Positions 1-8,820 of a stretch of DNA of 33,921 bases are shown one piece after another. The notes under the pieces are model-generated. The model was not told the origin of the DNA. It made no database searches and worked only from the letters and a program-made list of their open reading frames with translations. Each line of letters begins with the position of its first letter. Position 1 is the stretch's first letter. A program made the translations under genes and the position numbers. Source of the stretch: Symbiodinium natans (taxonomy: Eukaryota > Sar > Dinophyceae > Suessiales > Symbiodiniaceae); contig CAJNDS010001117.1 in NCBI GenBank assembly GCA_905221605.1, positions 1 to 33,921 of the forward strand, written 5' to 3'.

Positions 1-243
1 TACGGTGACTGTTTTTAAACATGTGGAGGGCGGGCCCGGGCCACAAGCCACAGAGGTAGTATAAAATATCTATTTAAATTTCCGTGTGTTTAAATGTATA
101 ATCTAAGTGCCCTTGCTTTGCCCTGGCACTTGGGGCAACTCGCCGACGCCTGGAATTGGTTTTGGTGCTTTTCAGTGGTTTGGATAGAAAAACACTCGAG
201 GGGCTCTCGGGGGGCCTTTGGGGTTTCTGGGCTTTTGCAGGTT
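1..243. other. Left flank of satellite array, no gene seen
   Basis: This stretch has no convincing coding signal. Bases about 14-95 (TTTAAAC, a GC-rich patch, GAGGTAGTAT, then TTTAAAT-rich DNA) match the order of elements at about 2935-3010 beyond the satellite, so this is one half of a diverged flanking direct repeat. From about 180 the sequence becomes G-rich and grades into degenerate satellite units. Confidence 0.4.
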
Positions 244-1069
244 TTTCAGGGCCGTGGGCAGCCAGAAAGTCCTAGGTTTCTGTGGGCTTGGGGCCTTTCA
301 GGGGTGGGAAGAAGCCAGAAAACACCCTAGGACAATGTCCTAGGTTTCTGTGGGCTTGGGGCCTTTCAGGGGTGGGAAGAAGCCAGAAAACACCGCAGGA
401 CAATGTCCTAGGTTTCTGGTGCTTGGGGCCTTTTAGGGGTGGGAAGAAGCCAGAAAACACCCTAGGACAATGTCCTAGGTTTCTGTGGGCTTGGGGCCTT
501 TCAGGGGTGGGAAGAAGCCAGAAAACACCGTAGGACAATGTCCTAGGTTTCTGGTGCTTGGGGCCTTTCAGGGGTGGGAAGAAGCCAGAAAACACCCTAG
601 GACAATGTCCTAGGTTTCTGTGGGCTTGGGGCCTTTCAGGGGTGGGAACAAGCCAGAAAACACCGCAGGACAATGTCCTAGGTTTCTGGTGTTTGGGGCC
701 TTTTAGGGGTGGGAAGAAGCCAGAAAACACCCTAGGACAATGTCCTAGGTTTCTGTGGGCTTGGGGCCTTTCAGGGGTGGGAAGAAGCCAGAAAACACCG
801 TAGGACAATGTCCTAGGTTTCTGGTGCTTGGGGCCTTTCAGGGGTGGGAAGAAGCCAGAAAACACCCTAGGACAATGTCCTAGGTTTCTGTGGGCTTGGG
901 GCCTTTCAGAGGTGGGAAGAAGCCAGAAAACACCCTAGGACAATGTCCTAGGTTTCTGTGGGCTTGGGGCCTTTCAGGGGTGGGAAGAAGCCAGAAATCC
1001 GCAGGACAATGTCCTAGGTTTCTGGTGCTTGGGGCCTTTTAGGGGTGGGAAGAAGCCAGAAAACACCCT
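244..1069. repeat. 67/68-bp satellite array, left part
   Basis: About twelve head-to-tail units carry CTTGGGGCCTTTCAGGGGTG followed by GGAAGAAGCCAGAAAACAC. Two monomer types alternate: 68 bp (TTTCTGTGGGCTTGG) and 67 bp (TTTCTGGTGCTTGG), giving a 135-bp dimer. The 67-bp units alternate again between CGCAGG and CGTAGG junctions (394, 529, 664, 799), so the true period is a 270-bp four-unit higher-order repeat. At junctions near 326, 461, 596, 731 and 866 the sequence CCTAGGACAATGTCCTAGG is a perfect 9-bp inverted repeat around one A. Confidence 0.95.
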
Positions 1070-1669
1070 CAACACGGCTTTTAGGGCGTTGGGAGTGCAA
1101 TTTTCATGTCTGGAGGACGATGATCGATCTGTTGTTGTCTCGAACACAGAAGAAAAAACTCAGGATGCAGTGGACAGAATCAAGGACATCGTTGCGTCGG
1201 ACTCACCTCCAAATTGTGGGCGAAACTGCGAGGTCGTCTGAGTTTTCATGAGCGGGCAGATCGCCGGAAGACTGCTCCGGGTTCTGCTACGGGCAGTAAC
1301 TACAGCTGTGTCAGCTGCCGGGACGAACCGAGGGGACGTGGCCCTACACAGAGTCTTGATCGACTCAGGAGCGTCGGTGACAGTGATTGCGAAAAGATAC
1401 TTGGATGAGTTCCAGATCTTGGATCGGAAGGCGTTGGGACCTAATGAGAGGTACTCAGCAGCCAATGATACTCCGGTGAGTGTCTTTGAGCGAGTTCGCA
1501 TTCGAGCTTTGTTGCCGATGTATGAAGGACAACAGTACCTTGGTTTGATTTCGGTGTATGTGACTGGAGTTGTTGCAGATGTGGCGCACAACATCCTGAG
1601 CACCGAACAAATGGTGAGAACTGGTTGGGAAGTTAAATTCACGAGAAAAGAAATCTCGCTGCGACATTC
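1070..1669 (+). pseudogene. Broken retrotransposon fragment with retropepsin-like domain
   Basis: A 600-bp non-satellite segment sits inside the array. Its main open frame (1248-1679) contains VLIDSGASVTVIAKRYL, the D-[ST]-G-A catalytic signature of retroviral-type aspartic proteases, followed about 75 residues later by NILSTEQMVRTGWEVKF, which resembles the C-terminal strand region of LTR-retrotransposon proteases. Upstream in the same frame (1066-1238) lies a stretch rich in D, E and K that ends in a stop; another frame (1214-1330) carries a short Cys-X2-Cys. No reverse transcriptase, integrase or LTR is visible, so this is a gag-protease boundary fragment with at least one stop or frame change. 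The last codons of the ORF are satellite sequence. It probably comes from an LTR element of the host genome. The protease signature is clear; the Ty1/copia versus Ty3 class is not decided. Confidence 0.6.
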
Positions 1670-2790
1670 AATGTCCTAGGTTTCTGTGGGCTTGGGGCCT
1701 TTCAGGGGTGGGAAGAAGCCAGAAAACACCGTAGGACAATGTCCTAGGTTTCTGGTGCTTGGGGCCTTTCAGGGGTGGGAAGAAGCCAGAAAACACCCTA
1801 GGACAATGTCCTAGGTTTCTGGGGCTTGGGGCCTTTCAGGGGTGGGAAGAAGCCAGAAAACACCCTAGGACAATGTCCGAGGTTTCTGTGGGCTTGGGGC
1901 CTTTCAGGGGTGGGAAGAAGCCAGAAAACACCCTAGGACAATGTCCTAGGTTTCTGTGGGCTTGGGGCCTCTCAGGGGTGGGAAGAAGCCAGAAAACACC
2001 CCAGGACATTGTCCAAGGTTTCTGGGGCTTGGGGCCTTTCAGGGGTGGGAAGAAGCCAGAAAACACCCAGGACAATGTCCTAGGTTTCTGGGGCTTGGGG
2101 CCTTTCAGGGGTGGGAAGAAGCCAGAAAACACCCTAGGACAATGTCCTAGGTTTCTGGGGGCGTGGGGCCTTTCAGGGGTGGGAAGAAACCAGAAAACAC
2201 CCAGGACAATGTCCTAGGTTTCTGGGGCTTGGGGCCTTTCAGGGGTGGGATGAAGCCAGAAAACACCCTAGGACAATGTACTAGGTTTCTGGGGCTTGGG
2301 GCCTTTCAGGGGTGGGAAGAAGCCAGAAAACACCCTAGGACAATGTCCTAGGTTGCTCTTTCAGGGGTGGGAAGAAGCCAGAAAACACCCTAGGACGATG
2401 TCCTAGGTTTCTGTGGGCTTGGGGCCTTTCATAAAACACCCCAGGACAATGTCCTAGGCTTCTGGTGCTTGGGGCCTTTCAGGGGTGGGAAGAAGCCAGA
2501 AAACGCCCTAGGACAATGTCCTAGGTTTCTGTGGGCTTGGGGCCTTTCAGGGGTGGGAAGAAGCCAGAAAACACCCTAGGACAATGTCCTAGGTTTCTGG
2601 GGCTTGGGGCCTTTCAGGGGTGGGAAGAAGCCAGAAAACACCCTAGGACAATGTCCTAGGTTTCTGTGGGCTTGGGGCCTTTCAGGGGTGGGAAGAAGCC
2701 GGAAAACACCCTAGGACAATGTCCTAGGTTTCTGGGGCTTGGGGCCTTTCAGGGGTGGGAAGAAGCCAGAAAACACCCTAGGACAATGTC
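1670..2790. repeat. 67/68-bp satellite array, right part
   Basis: About sixteen more units of the same satellite follow. Here a third monomer form (TTTCTGGGGCTTGG) is common and the strict four-unit order is lost. Two units carry internal deletions: near 2354 the TCTGTGGGCTTGGGGCC part is missing, and near 2430 the GGGGTGGGAAGAAGCCAG part is missing. Several junctions are mutated (GTCCGAGG at 1876, CATTGTCCAAGG at 2007, TGTACTAGG at 2277). The array ends abruptly at CCCAGGGCTGAAAG. Confidence 0.95.
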
Positions 2791-3403
2791 CCAGGGCTGA
2801 AAGCCTCCAAGCCATTACAAAAGTCTAAGCCCAAACCCCAACCCACAACAACACCTTCAACCGACAGCAGGCAGCCGACGTCGTGGACGACCCCGTTTCC
2901 ACGGGGGTAATTTTAATGGTGATGGTTTCCAGGTGTTTAAAAAAGGGGCGGCCCCACCCAACCCCTCACGGAGGTAGTATCAATTATTTGTTTTATTTAT
3001 TTAAATGTCCGCATATTAAAAAATAGGCACCGTAGCGTGAATAGTGCAGGAAAACGACACCGCAGAGAGTTTTTTCCATGCACTTTGGGGTTTGGTCCCA
3101 GTGATGTCCCAAAGATGCTCGCCCCCTGGACTGCGCTTTTCTGGGTGCCCTTCTTACCCCTTCCCTGCGCTCCCTTCTAGCCCGGCCTTCCCTGCCGCAA
3201 GACTGACGCAAAAGCTGGGCCCGCAACGACTCTTGTAGCCTCTGTTAGCCGGGCCTAGCTCTTCAATTGCTCCACCTGATTTTCTGTCTGACAAATCATG
3301 GTTGGATGTTTGAACATCGTTCTTCATGGCCCATACGGTGGTGGGGCCTGCGGAGCAGGGCAAAATCGTGATTCCATTCACGGAGGCATGCGGCGTGCAG
3401 TAG
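2791..3403. other. Spacer right of the satellite, no gene seen
   Basis: At 2935-3010 it holds the second copy of the flanking AT-rich motif (GTTTAAA, GC patch, GGAGGTAGTAT, TTTATTTAAATGTCCG). The remainder has open frames on both strands of ordinary composition, but none shows a recognisable motif or a convincing codon pattern. Confidence 0.4.
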
Positions 3404-4140
3404 AGCCGAAATCTTTAAACTTCGGACAATGAGTACCGTTTCCTGTGCTTCTCCAGATTCGGCATGTTTCTTGTTTTTTGCTTTGACTTCACCCTTTTCA
3501 GATCACGATTCCCCCCCCGCCCTCCCCCGCCGCCCCACCCCCTCGCCCTTCCGCTCTCTCCCCCCGACCGCAAGTGGTTGCGCGGCGCGCTTGCTTGCGT
3601 CATCTTGTATCCAGGCAGGGCGCCGTTGCAGCAGCGAAGGGTCCTTTGTCAGCTGCGGTTGCCAAAGCAAGCTGCAGCCCCAGCTTTTGCTTTGAGAGCT
3701 GAGAGCCTGAGCCTGCTGCAGCAGAGGTGGGTCCTTTGGATCTCTTGCGGAGTCTCCAAGGGGGCCAGGATCCAAGCCAGACTTTGTTTGCATGTTACGC
3801 TCGTTGGCAAGTTTTCCTTTTGCTGGGCTTGCCGTTCGATAGTCGTCGTGCCTGTTTCGGGGCATCTTGTTAAAAATACTGTTAAAAGAGACGGGCCCCG
3901 CGAAGCCCCGCAAAAGCAACTGCGAAAAGCAACCCCGAAAGCCCCCCGCGCGACTCCCCGCGACTCCCCGCGAAAGCCTGGCGAAAGCCCCGTGAAGGCC
4001 TGCGCCTGGAGTTGCCGGCCCTGGCCCAGGTGGGAGAGAGCGTTCGGGGGCTCTCCTGTTCGGTTTTTCCTTGAGCTCACTGATTAAGGCCCTGCACCCT
4101 GCGCCAAGAGGCCGCGGGCTGAGTCTCCCGTGCAGTCACA
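3404..4140 (+). repeat. Dispersed repeat copy A
   Basis: This segment matches 5851-6504 almost base for base over TTAAACTTCGG.CAATG, CCAGATTCGGCATGTTTCTT, a C-rich tract, GCAGGGCGCCGTTGCAGCAG and GCGCCAAGAGGCCGCGGGCT. It differs by an extra stretch of about 80 bp (about 3890-3985) built of CGAAAGCCCCG-like units. In the frame that stays open in copy B, this copy carries TGA within GAGAGCTGAGAGCCTGAG, where B reads GAGAGCGAAGAGCCTGAG. It is probably a duplicated gene piece or a repeat that carries an exon. Confidence 0.8.
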
Positions 4141-4240
4141 GCTCGTCAGGCGACGAAGTCCGCCCGAGTTAAAGGCGAAAACCTGCATTTGACACGACAC
4201 TTGCGGATACCCCATTCCTCCGGGAACATGTGTTCTTTGC

Positions 4241-4837
4241 TTTGCTCGGCCAGCTCTTGTCCTTTTCCTTTTATTGCTCGGCCAGCTGGCCGCGTCCCGA
4301 ACAAAAACACACGCGCCCGGAGGGTTGATTTGCTCGGCCAGCCGCGTCCCGAATGGAATGAACGCGCCCCGGGTGCTGTGCAACACACATATATATATAT
4401 ATATGTGTGTTTCTATAATATAGGAGGTTTCCTATAAATATAGAAAATAGAGGGATTCCTATGGAAATTTTGTGGAAATACAGCTTTCTTCTAGGAACAT
4501 AGAGACAATCAGTTGTTTCTGGCTGAAAACGCAGAGATAAGAGCGGGTTTTTCTTACGAACATATAAGAAGTGAGTGACACGAGGAAAGTTTGAGGCTTT
4601 TCTTTTGCTAGGCCAGCCGCTTCCCGACCAAGCGCTCGGAGTGGTTTTTTCTGCTCTGCCAGCCGTGTGCCGAACAAAAAAAGGCCCCGGACGAAGGCCT
4701 ACGCGAGCCCGGGTCCGCAAGTGAGTGAGAATTGACGTGCCCGGAGTTTTTGTTTCCTCTGTTTTTCTGGGCGAGCCGCGTGCCGAACCAACAAAACCCG
4801 CCCCGGGTGTCTTTTTCTTTGCCAGCCGCGTGAGTTA
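4241..4837 (+). repeat. Degenerate GGCCAGCC repeat family
   Basis: About seven copies of a 40-50-bp unit of the form TTTGCTCGGCCAGC, CGCGTCCCGAACAAAAAC, CGCGCCCGGG occur at roughly 4241-4262, 4271-4320, 4329-4372, 4602-4642, 4643-4695, 4761-4810 and 4811-4837. The units are diverged (CTAGGCCAGCC, CTCTGCCAGCC, GGGCGAGCC). A non-repeat AT-rich stretch separates copies 3 and 4. No coding function is apparent. Confidence 0.7.
4382..4411. repeat. 30-bp perfect palindrome of (AC)n(AT)n(GT)n
   Basis: The run is AACACAC, then alternating AT, then GTGTGTT. It equals its own reverse complement over 30 bases and could extrude as a hairpin or cruciform. It is probably a microsatellite by-product. Confidence 0.8.
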
Positions 4838-4995
4838 CAAAAAAGACGTGCTGAACAAGAAATGTACGGAATCAAAAAACACTCTTACCACTACTCCGCT
4901 TAACAAAGCAAAGGCAAGCCACAGTACCTTTCGCACGTTGTGGTAAAAGACAAAGCCATGCCAAGCCATATTCCAAAGGTCCGGCGCGTTTTGCA

Positions 4996-5319
4996 TCATC
5001 GTGCGCCGCTGCAGTTTATCAGCGTTCCTTCGATTTGAGCGGAAAGCTCTTGCACTTGAGTCACTTGAGCTTGCACTTGAGTCACTTGAGATCGAGACAG
5101 ATCTCGTCTGCAAACAAATATCTGCATTTCATCCAGGGCATTCGGTTGATTGCTTTCCATAGCATCTCCCTTTGACAACTGTTTGTAGGCCGTAAGGTTC
5201 ACCAGCAAAGGATGGTGAGGTTTTAACTGAACCAAAAGCTGATCATCTGGGTGGCCAAGGTCCCAGGAAGAAACGCCATGCCATAGTATTCCACTTGTCC
5301 AGGGTTTGAGGAGTGGTAC
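4996..5319 (-). CDS. Minus-strand coding fragment with short coiled-coil repeat
   Basis: Reading leftward from 5319 one frame stays open for about 108 codons. It contains WHGVSSWDLGHPDDQLLVQL, then KPHHPLLVNLTAYKQLSKGD, NQPNALDEMQIFVCRRDL and SQVTQVQAQVTQVQELSAQI. The last part is a tandem seven-residue repeat (VTQVQ.Q) and is encoded by a 2 x 21-bp tandem duplication at 5049-5090. A TGA lies just upstream and no ATG opens the frame, so this is an internal exon or a remnant. A further minus-strand open frame (4835-5113) overlaps in another phase and ends in a hydrophobic stretch (HNVRKVLWLAFALLSGVVVR), perhaps a membrane segment of the same broken gene. I do not recognise the family. Codon pattern and composition look genuinely protein-like, but strand and status are inference. 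Confidence 0.4.
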   Translation of the reverse strand, partial: VPLLKPWTSGILWHGVSSWDLGHPDDQLLVQLKPHHPLLVNLTAYKQLSKGDAMESNQPNALDEMQIFVCRRDLSRSQVTQVQAQVTQVQELSAQIEGTLINCSGAR

Positions 5320-5850
5320 TCAGTTTGCTACTTTATTTATCAGCACACCTTACACAGGATGCAAAAGAAGACCATAAGAGTGTGCGATTTGGGGTTAAAA
5401 TGGGCCCCTTGCTGCTGTACGCATTTTCATGGAGTTCATGCGCTTCCTCAGAAGTCTATTAAATACGCTCACTTTGTTCATTAGGACCTCTGGGGCGGTT
5501 TCAACAAGCTTGGAAGCTGAAGTTATGTTCATTCGTTCGCCTATTCACTTGAGCCTCACTTGGGTTTCATACGTTCGTGAACTCTTTATAAGCCCAATGT
5601 TACAATGTTGAATAACCACTCACTCTCTTCACTGATCCAGATATTATCTGGAGATAGAAGATATGATGATGAAGATTGTGCAAAAAGAATGAGAGGTGAG
5701 TGGACGGGACGAATCCATCTGGCGAACCAGTATTAAGATTGGATCCAGAGGAGGGCGCTGCCAACTAGAAGTGCCATGTCTGTATGGAGGTTTTTGAGCG
5801 GCGCATGTTCGAAAATCGTTCAGGTTATGCCTCAGAACCAATCCAGGTTT
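5320..5850. other. Spacer, no gene seen
   Basis: The region is AT-leaning with short open frames on both strands and no motif, repeat or convincing codon pattern. Confidence 0.3.
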
Positions 5851-6504
5851 GAAATCTATAAGGAGACCTTAAACTTCGGGCAATGGTTGCCGTTTCCTGT
5901 TCTTCTCCAGATTCGGCATGTTTCTTATTTTGTTTAGTAGTCAATGGCGGGAGGCTCACGGTTCCCCCCCCCCCCCCCCCCACCCCCTCGCCCTTCCCTC
6001 TCTCCCCCCGACTGCAAGTGGTTGCACGGCGCGCTTGCTTGCGTCATCTTGTATCCAGGCAGGGCGCCGTTGCAGCAGCGAAGGGTCCTTTGTCAGCTGC
6101 GGTTGCCAAAGCAAGCTGCAGCCCCAGCTTTTGCTTTGAGAGCGAAGAGCCTGAGCCTGCTGCAGCAGAGGTGGGTCCTTTGGATCTCCTGCGGAGTCTC
6201 CAAGAGGGCCAGGATCCAAGCCAGACTTCGTTTGCATGTTTAAGTTCGTTCGCAAGTTCTCCTTTTGCCGGGCCGTTCGATATTCGCCGTGCCTGTCTCG
6301 GGGCATCCCGTTAAAGCAGAAGGGCCCCACGAAGCCCCGCAAAAGCCCTGTGAAGGCCTGCGCCTGGAGTTGCCGGCCCTGGCCCAGGTGGGAGGGAGCG
6401 TTCGGGGGCTCTCCGGTTCGGTTTTTCGTTGAGCTCACTGATTAAGGCCCCGCACCCTGCGCCAAGAGGCCGCGGGCTGAGTCTCCCGTGAAGCCCTGCA
6501 GTCA
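5851..6504 (+). repeat. Dispersed repeat copy B, carries an open exon-like frame
   Basis: This is the second copy of the 3404-4140 repeat, 2.45 kb downstream in the same orientation. An 18-base C run lies at 5964-5981. The plus frame 5883-6314 is open here. It reads through QGAVAAAKGPLSAAVAKA, then ESEEPEPAAAEVGPLDLLRS and LQEGQDPSQTSF, an acidic Ala/Pro/Glu-rich segment with protein-like composition. Copy A has a stop at the matching place, so B is closer to a functional parent. The first part of the frame, over the C run, is low complexity and probably not coding. No family is recognised. Confidence 0.6.
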
Positions 6505-6598
6505 GGTTGTCCCAGATGCATCACATCGAGGCAGGCGATTGAGGGCGCACCCACGCCGCCCGCACCTCCAGGGCCACCCGGGCCACCTGGGCCCCCAG
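6484..6598 (+). CDS. Collagen-like Gly-Pro-Pro exon
   Basis: The frame that includes 6493 reads EALQSGCPRCITSRQAIEGA followed by PTPPAPPGPPGPPGPPG, that is four Pro-Pro-Gly triplets typical of collagen-like low-complexity segments. It includes a Cys-X2-Cys. It ends at CCA-G followed by GTGAGC at 6599, a canonical GT donor. A stop lies just upstream in the frame, so the exon would need an acceptor near 6470-6490 or be partial. It begins inside the end of repeat copy B. What the protein does is not visible. Confidence 0.35.
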
Positions 6599-6802
6599 GT
6601 GAGCCAGAGACAAGCATGCTGCTCAGTTGAGTTGAGCATAGGAGCACTGAGCGCAGTCGCTGCTCCTGGTACCTGCAGCATTGGTAAGGCCTGGCGGCAA
6701 TCGAAAGAAGGCCGCAACAGTTTAGGAGGTTTGAAGAGAAAAGTGATTTGCCGAAGGGACCGGCAACCCCAGACATTAAAATACGATTGCTCTTGAGATC
6801 TC

Positions 6803-7255
6803 TTGAGCACAAGAATCCATGTGGCAGCGTCAAGCTACCACAGCTACCCTGCCCAGGCTGTTCGCAGGCAAAGGTGGTCCCATGGCCATGACGCCCAAGT
6901 ATGGCAGCAGCCTCAACTACTTGGTGCTGATGGGCTCTCATACACGACGTCCCCATACAAAAGACAGCATACGCTGCTGTCGTTGAGGAGCGATGGGGTC
7001 TATGCGTCCTGCTGAGCCGCCCGAGAAAAGGTGGCGACGGTGATCGTGTTTGATCAGACGGAGAAGCACGTCCATGCACAAGTACTCCAAGCACGGCAAG
7101 CACCTCGCGCAGCACCTGCATCTTGCCGGAAATGGCAGCGCGAGTCGGAGGTAGCTGCAGTGACCAGCTCCGAGCTCACCGAGCGCGCGAAATGGCACTT
7201 GTCATTGTGCGCATGCTTGCGTGGCAGGTGTTACTTCGGCCATGGGTTCTTGTAG
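6803..7255 (+). pseudogene. Fragmentary coding signal
   Basis: Short protein-like stretches occur in changing plus frames: MRPAEPPEKRWRR near 6990-7040, VIVFDQTEKHVHAQV from about 7037, MHKYSKHGKHLAQHLHLAGN at about 7070-7135, and VAAVTSSELTERAKWHLSLC up to about 7210. They cannot be read as one frame. This is either a decayed gene or exons with very short introns. A minus-strand frame spans the same bases (6435-7121), but its Gly/Pro run is the antisense of the collagen-like exon. Strand call and coding status are uncertain. Confidence 0.25.
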
Positions 7256-7929
7256 ATTCATGAATGATTCTGAATGATTCATGAAGCAGGGAAACTGCCA
7301 TAACGAATCAGTCGCATCGCGAGCAACTTTTTGCTCAAGCTTAGAATGCGCCAGCTACGTCAATGAACACGCCAGCTTGAGTTGTGAAGCATGAAAGAAG
7401 GTTCCACTTTGTTCACGTCGCTCACTCACGAAGCCAATCTTAGCCCAGCAGAAAATCCACCGACCTGACGATAACATAACCCGCGCAAATTTGCCCCTGG
7501 TTGCCAAGAGCATCCCGGAGGCAGGAGAAAAGACAGCGTGTGAGAAGCACAGCGTCTGGACACAGGCGATGTCGGGCGATGGGTTGTCTGCTGAAGAGGC
7601 ACCACTGCTTGGCCCGGGCTTTTGAAGCTGGCAAGAACGCCGCTCCATTTTTGTGGATCACAGATGCGACTCACATGGACGCGTGTGCACCTGGCTCTCA
7701 GATGTTTCTTTGAATTTCTTTAACATCCTTTAACCTGTCTCGGGGAGAGCCAGAGCCAGAGATGGATAGCCACCACAATCGGCATGTCAGCTGTCAGCAG
7801 ACGACGCATGCTTAGTTCACATTCTCACCATATAATTCCGATGCTCGAGCCTGACCATGAAGAAGCTGGCCCGCAGGTGAGATGCACATGCTCAGGTAGC
7901 ATTTCTTTCAGCAGCGAAGCATTGAGCAG
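7256..7929. other. Spacer, no gene seen
   Basis: There is a short direct repeat (ATGAATGATTC / CTGAATGATTCATGAA, 7259-7282). Open frames on both strands are ordinary and lack motifs. TTTTTGCTCAAG at about 7329 resembles the end of the dinoflagellate spliced leader but too weakly to call. Confidence 0.3.
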
Positions 7930-8391
7930 GTGTTGAGCGTGGATCAGTTCCTCTACAAAGATGGAGTGTATGCTTTTTCTGCCGAACGCGTCGAGTCCGC
8001 CAAGACGGCGTGCTTTGAGAGGCCGCTTGAGCAGAGCTTGGGTCCGGATTGTCTGAGCTTTCGGTGCCGCATGCCCCCACCAACAGTTCCACATAGACCT
8101 AGGCTGAAGGTTTTGGTCCAGAATGGCCAGTGCAGGAGGCAGCATGCTACCAGTTTGCGTGAACGGTTTGAAGCCTCACCTTTGGACGGAAAAATTTGGA
8201 TCAGGATCATATGCACTTGTGGATGCCCAGGCGCTCGGTGCCAAGAGTGTGTCAACAAGCTTGTGCTTCTTGCAACAGTTCGAAGAGACTTCGGCTTCGT
8301 TCCTCTTTGCACAACTGTTTCCCGTGCGCCAGCGCATGCCTCAAGGTGAACCCCAATGGTCCCGACTGAGGCTGGCAAGAGCACCTGGATA
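7930..8391 (+). pseudogene. Unassigned coding region in two frames
   Basis: The first frame (from about 7936 to 8120) reads VDQFLYKDGVYAFSAERVES, RPLEQSLGPDCLSFRCRM and PHRPRLKVLVQNGQ. The signal then moves by one frame (about 8123-8391) to GSMLPVCVNGLKPHLWTEKF, GSGSYALVDAQALGAKSVST and FEETSASFLFAQLFPVRQRM. Both halves have balanced, protein-like composition. A single frame change near 8105-8130 joins them. Segments beginning GC or GA and ending CAG in this interval (for example 8102-8120) would restore the frame if removed. I do not recognise the family. It could be a pseudogene with one indel or two exons. Confidence 0.35.
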
Positions 8392-8820
8392 GCCGCACAC
8401 GGCCGAGCAGAGTCGGCCGTGTTCTTTGATGACTTGCTGCAGCCTTGCTGCAGCTTTCAAGAAAGAGAAACATGCACGTTGCCCGATATGTGTTGGGAGG
8501 CCAACCCCCTACCAACTTGCAGCATAGGATAGCTTTGGTGTGAGTTGCAATGCAAATATATTTTATACTTCAGAGAAACTTGGATGAGTTGTGTCATGTG
8601 AAAAGAACAAGCAGTACTAGTGTTTTTGGCATCAATACTGAATTGAGTGTACAACTCAAAAACCTTGACATGGTCATGGTGCGAGCGTCAAAAGTTAGCA
8701 GCTAAGTTGATTTATATATACATATACAATATGTGTATTACAAGAACGTTCATGTTTTGTTAAAAATGCCGGTTGTTTTCGTGTGATAGAAGAAAACTCA
8801 GGTACACACCCAGACATCGC
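8392..8820. other. Spacer with an AT dinucleotide patch
   Basis: There is a TATATATACATATACAATATG patch near 8712. No coding or RNA signal was found. Confidence 0.3.

Noticed and set aside
272-865. 197-codon minus ORF as a real gene
   Set aside because: It is entirely satellite sequence and exists because the dimer length is divisible by three.
244-2790. CRISPR-like array
   Set aside because: Monomers abut with no unique spacers, and the context is eukaryotic.
3464-4087. 207-codon plus ORF in repeat copy A
   Set aside because: It crosses the C-rich tract and lies in a different frame from the protein-like frame of copy B.
6435-7121. 228-codon minus ORF with a Gly/Pro run
   Set aside because: The run is the antisense of the plus-strand collagen-like exon, which has the better splice context.
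7325-7339. TTTTTGCTCAAG as a spliced-leader relic
   Set aside because: Only about twelve bases, with a mismatch and no coding sequence directly downstream.
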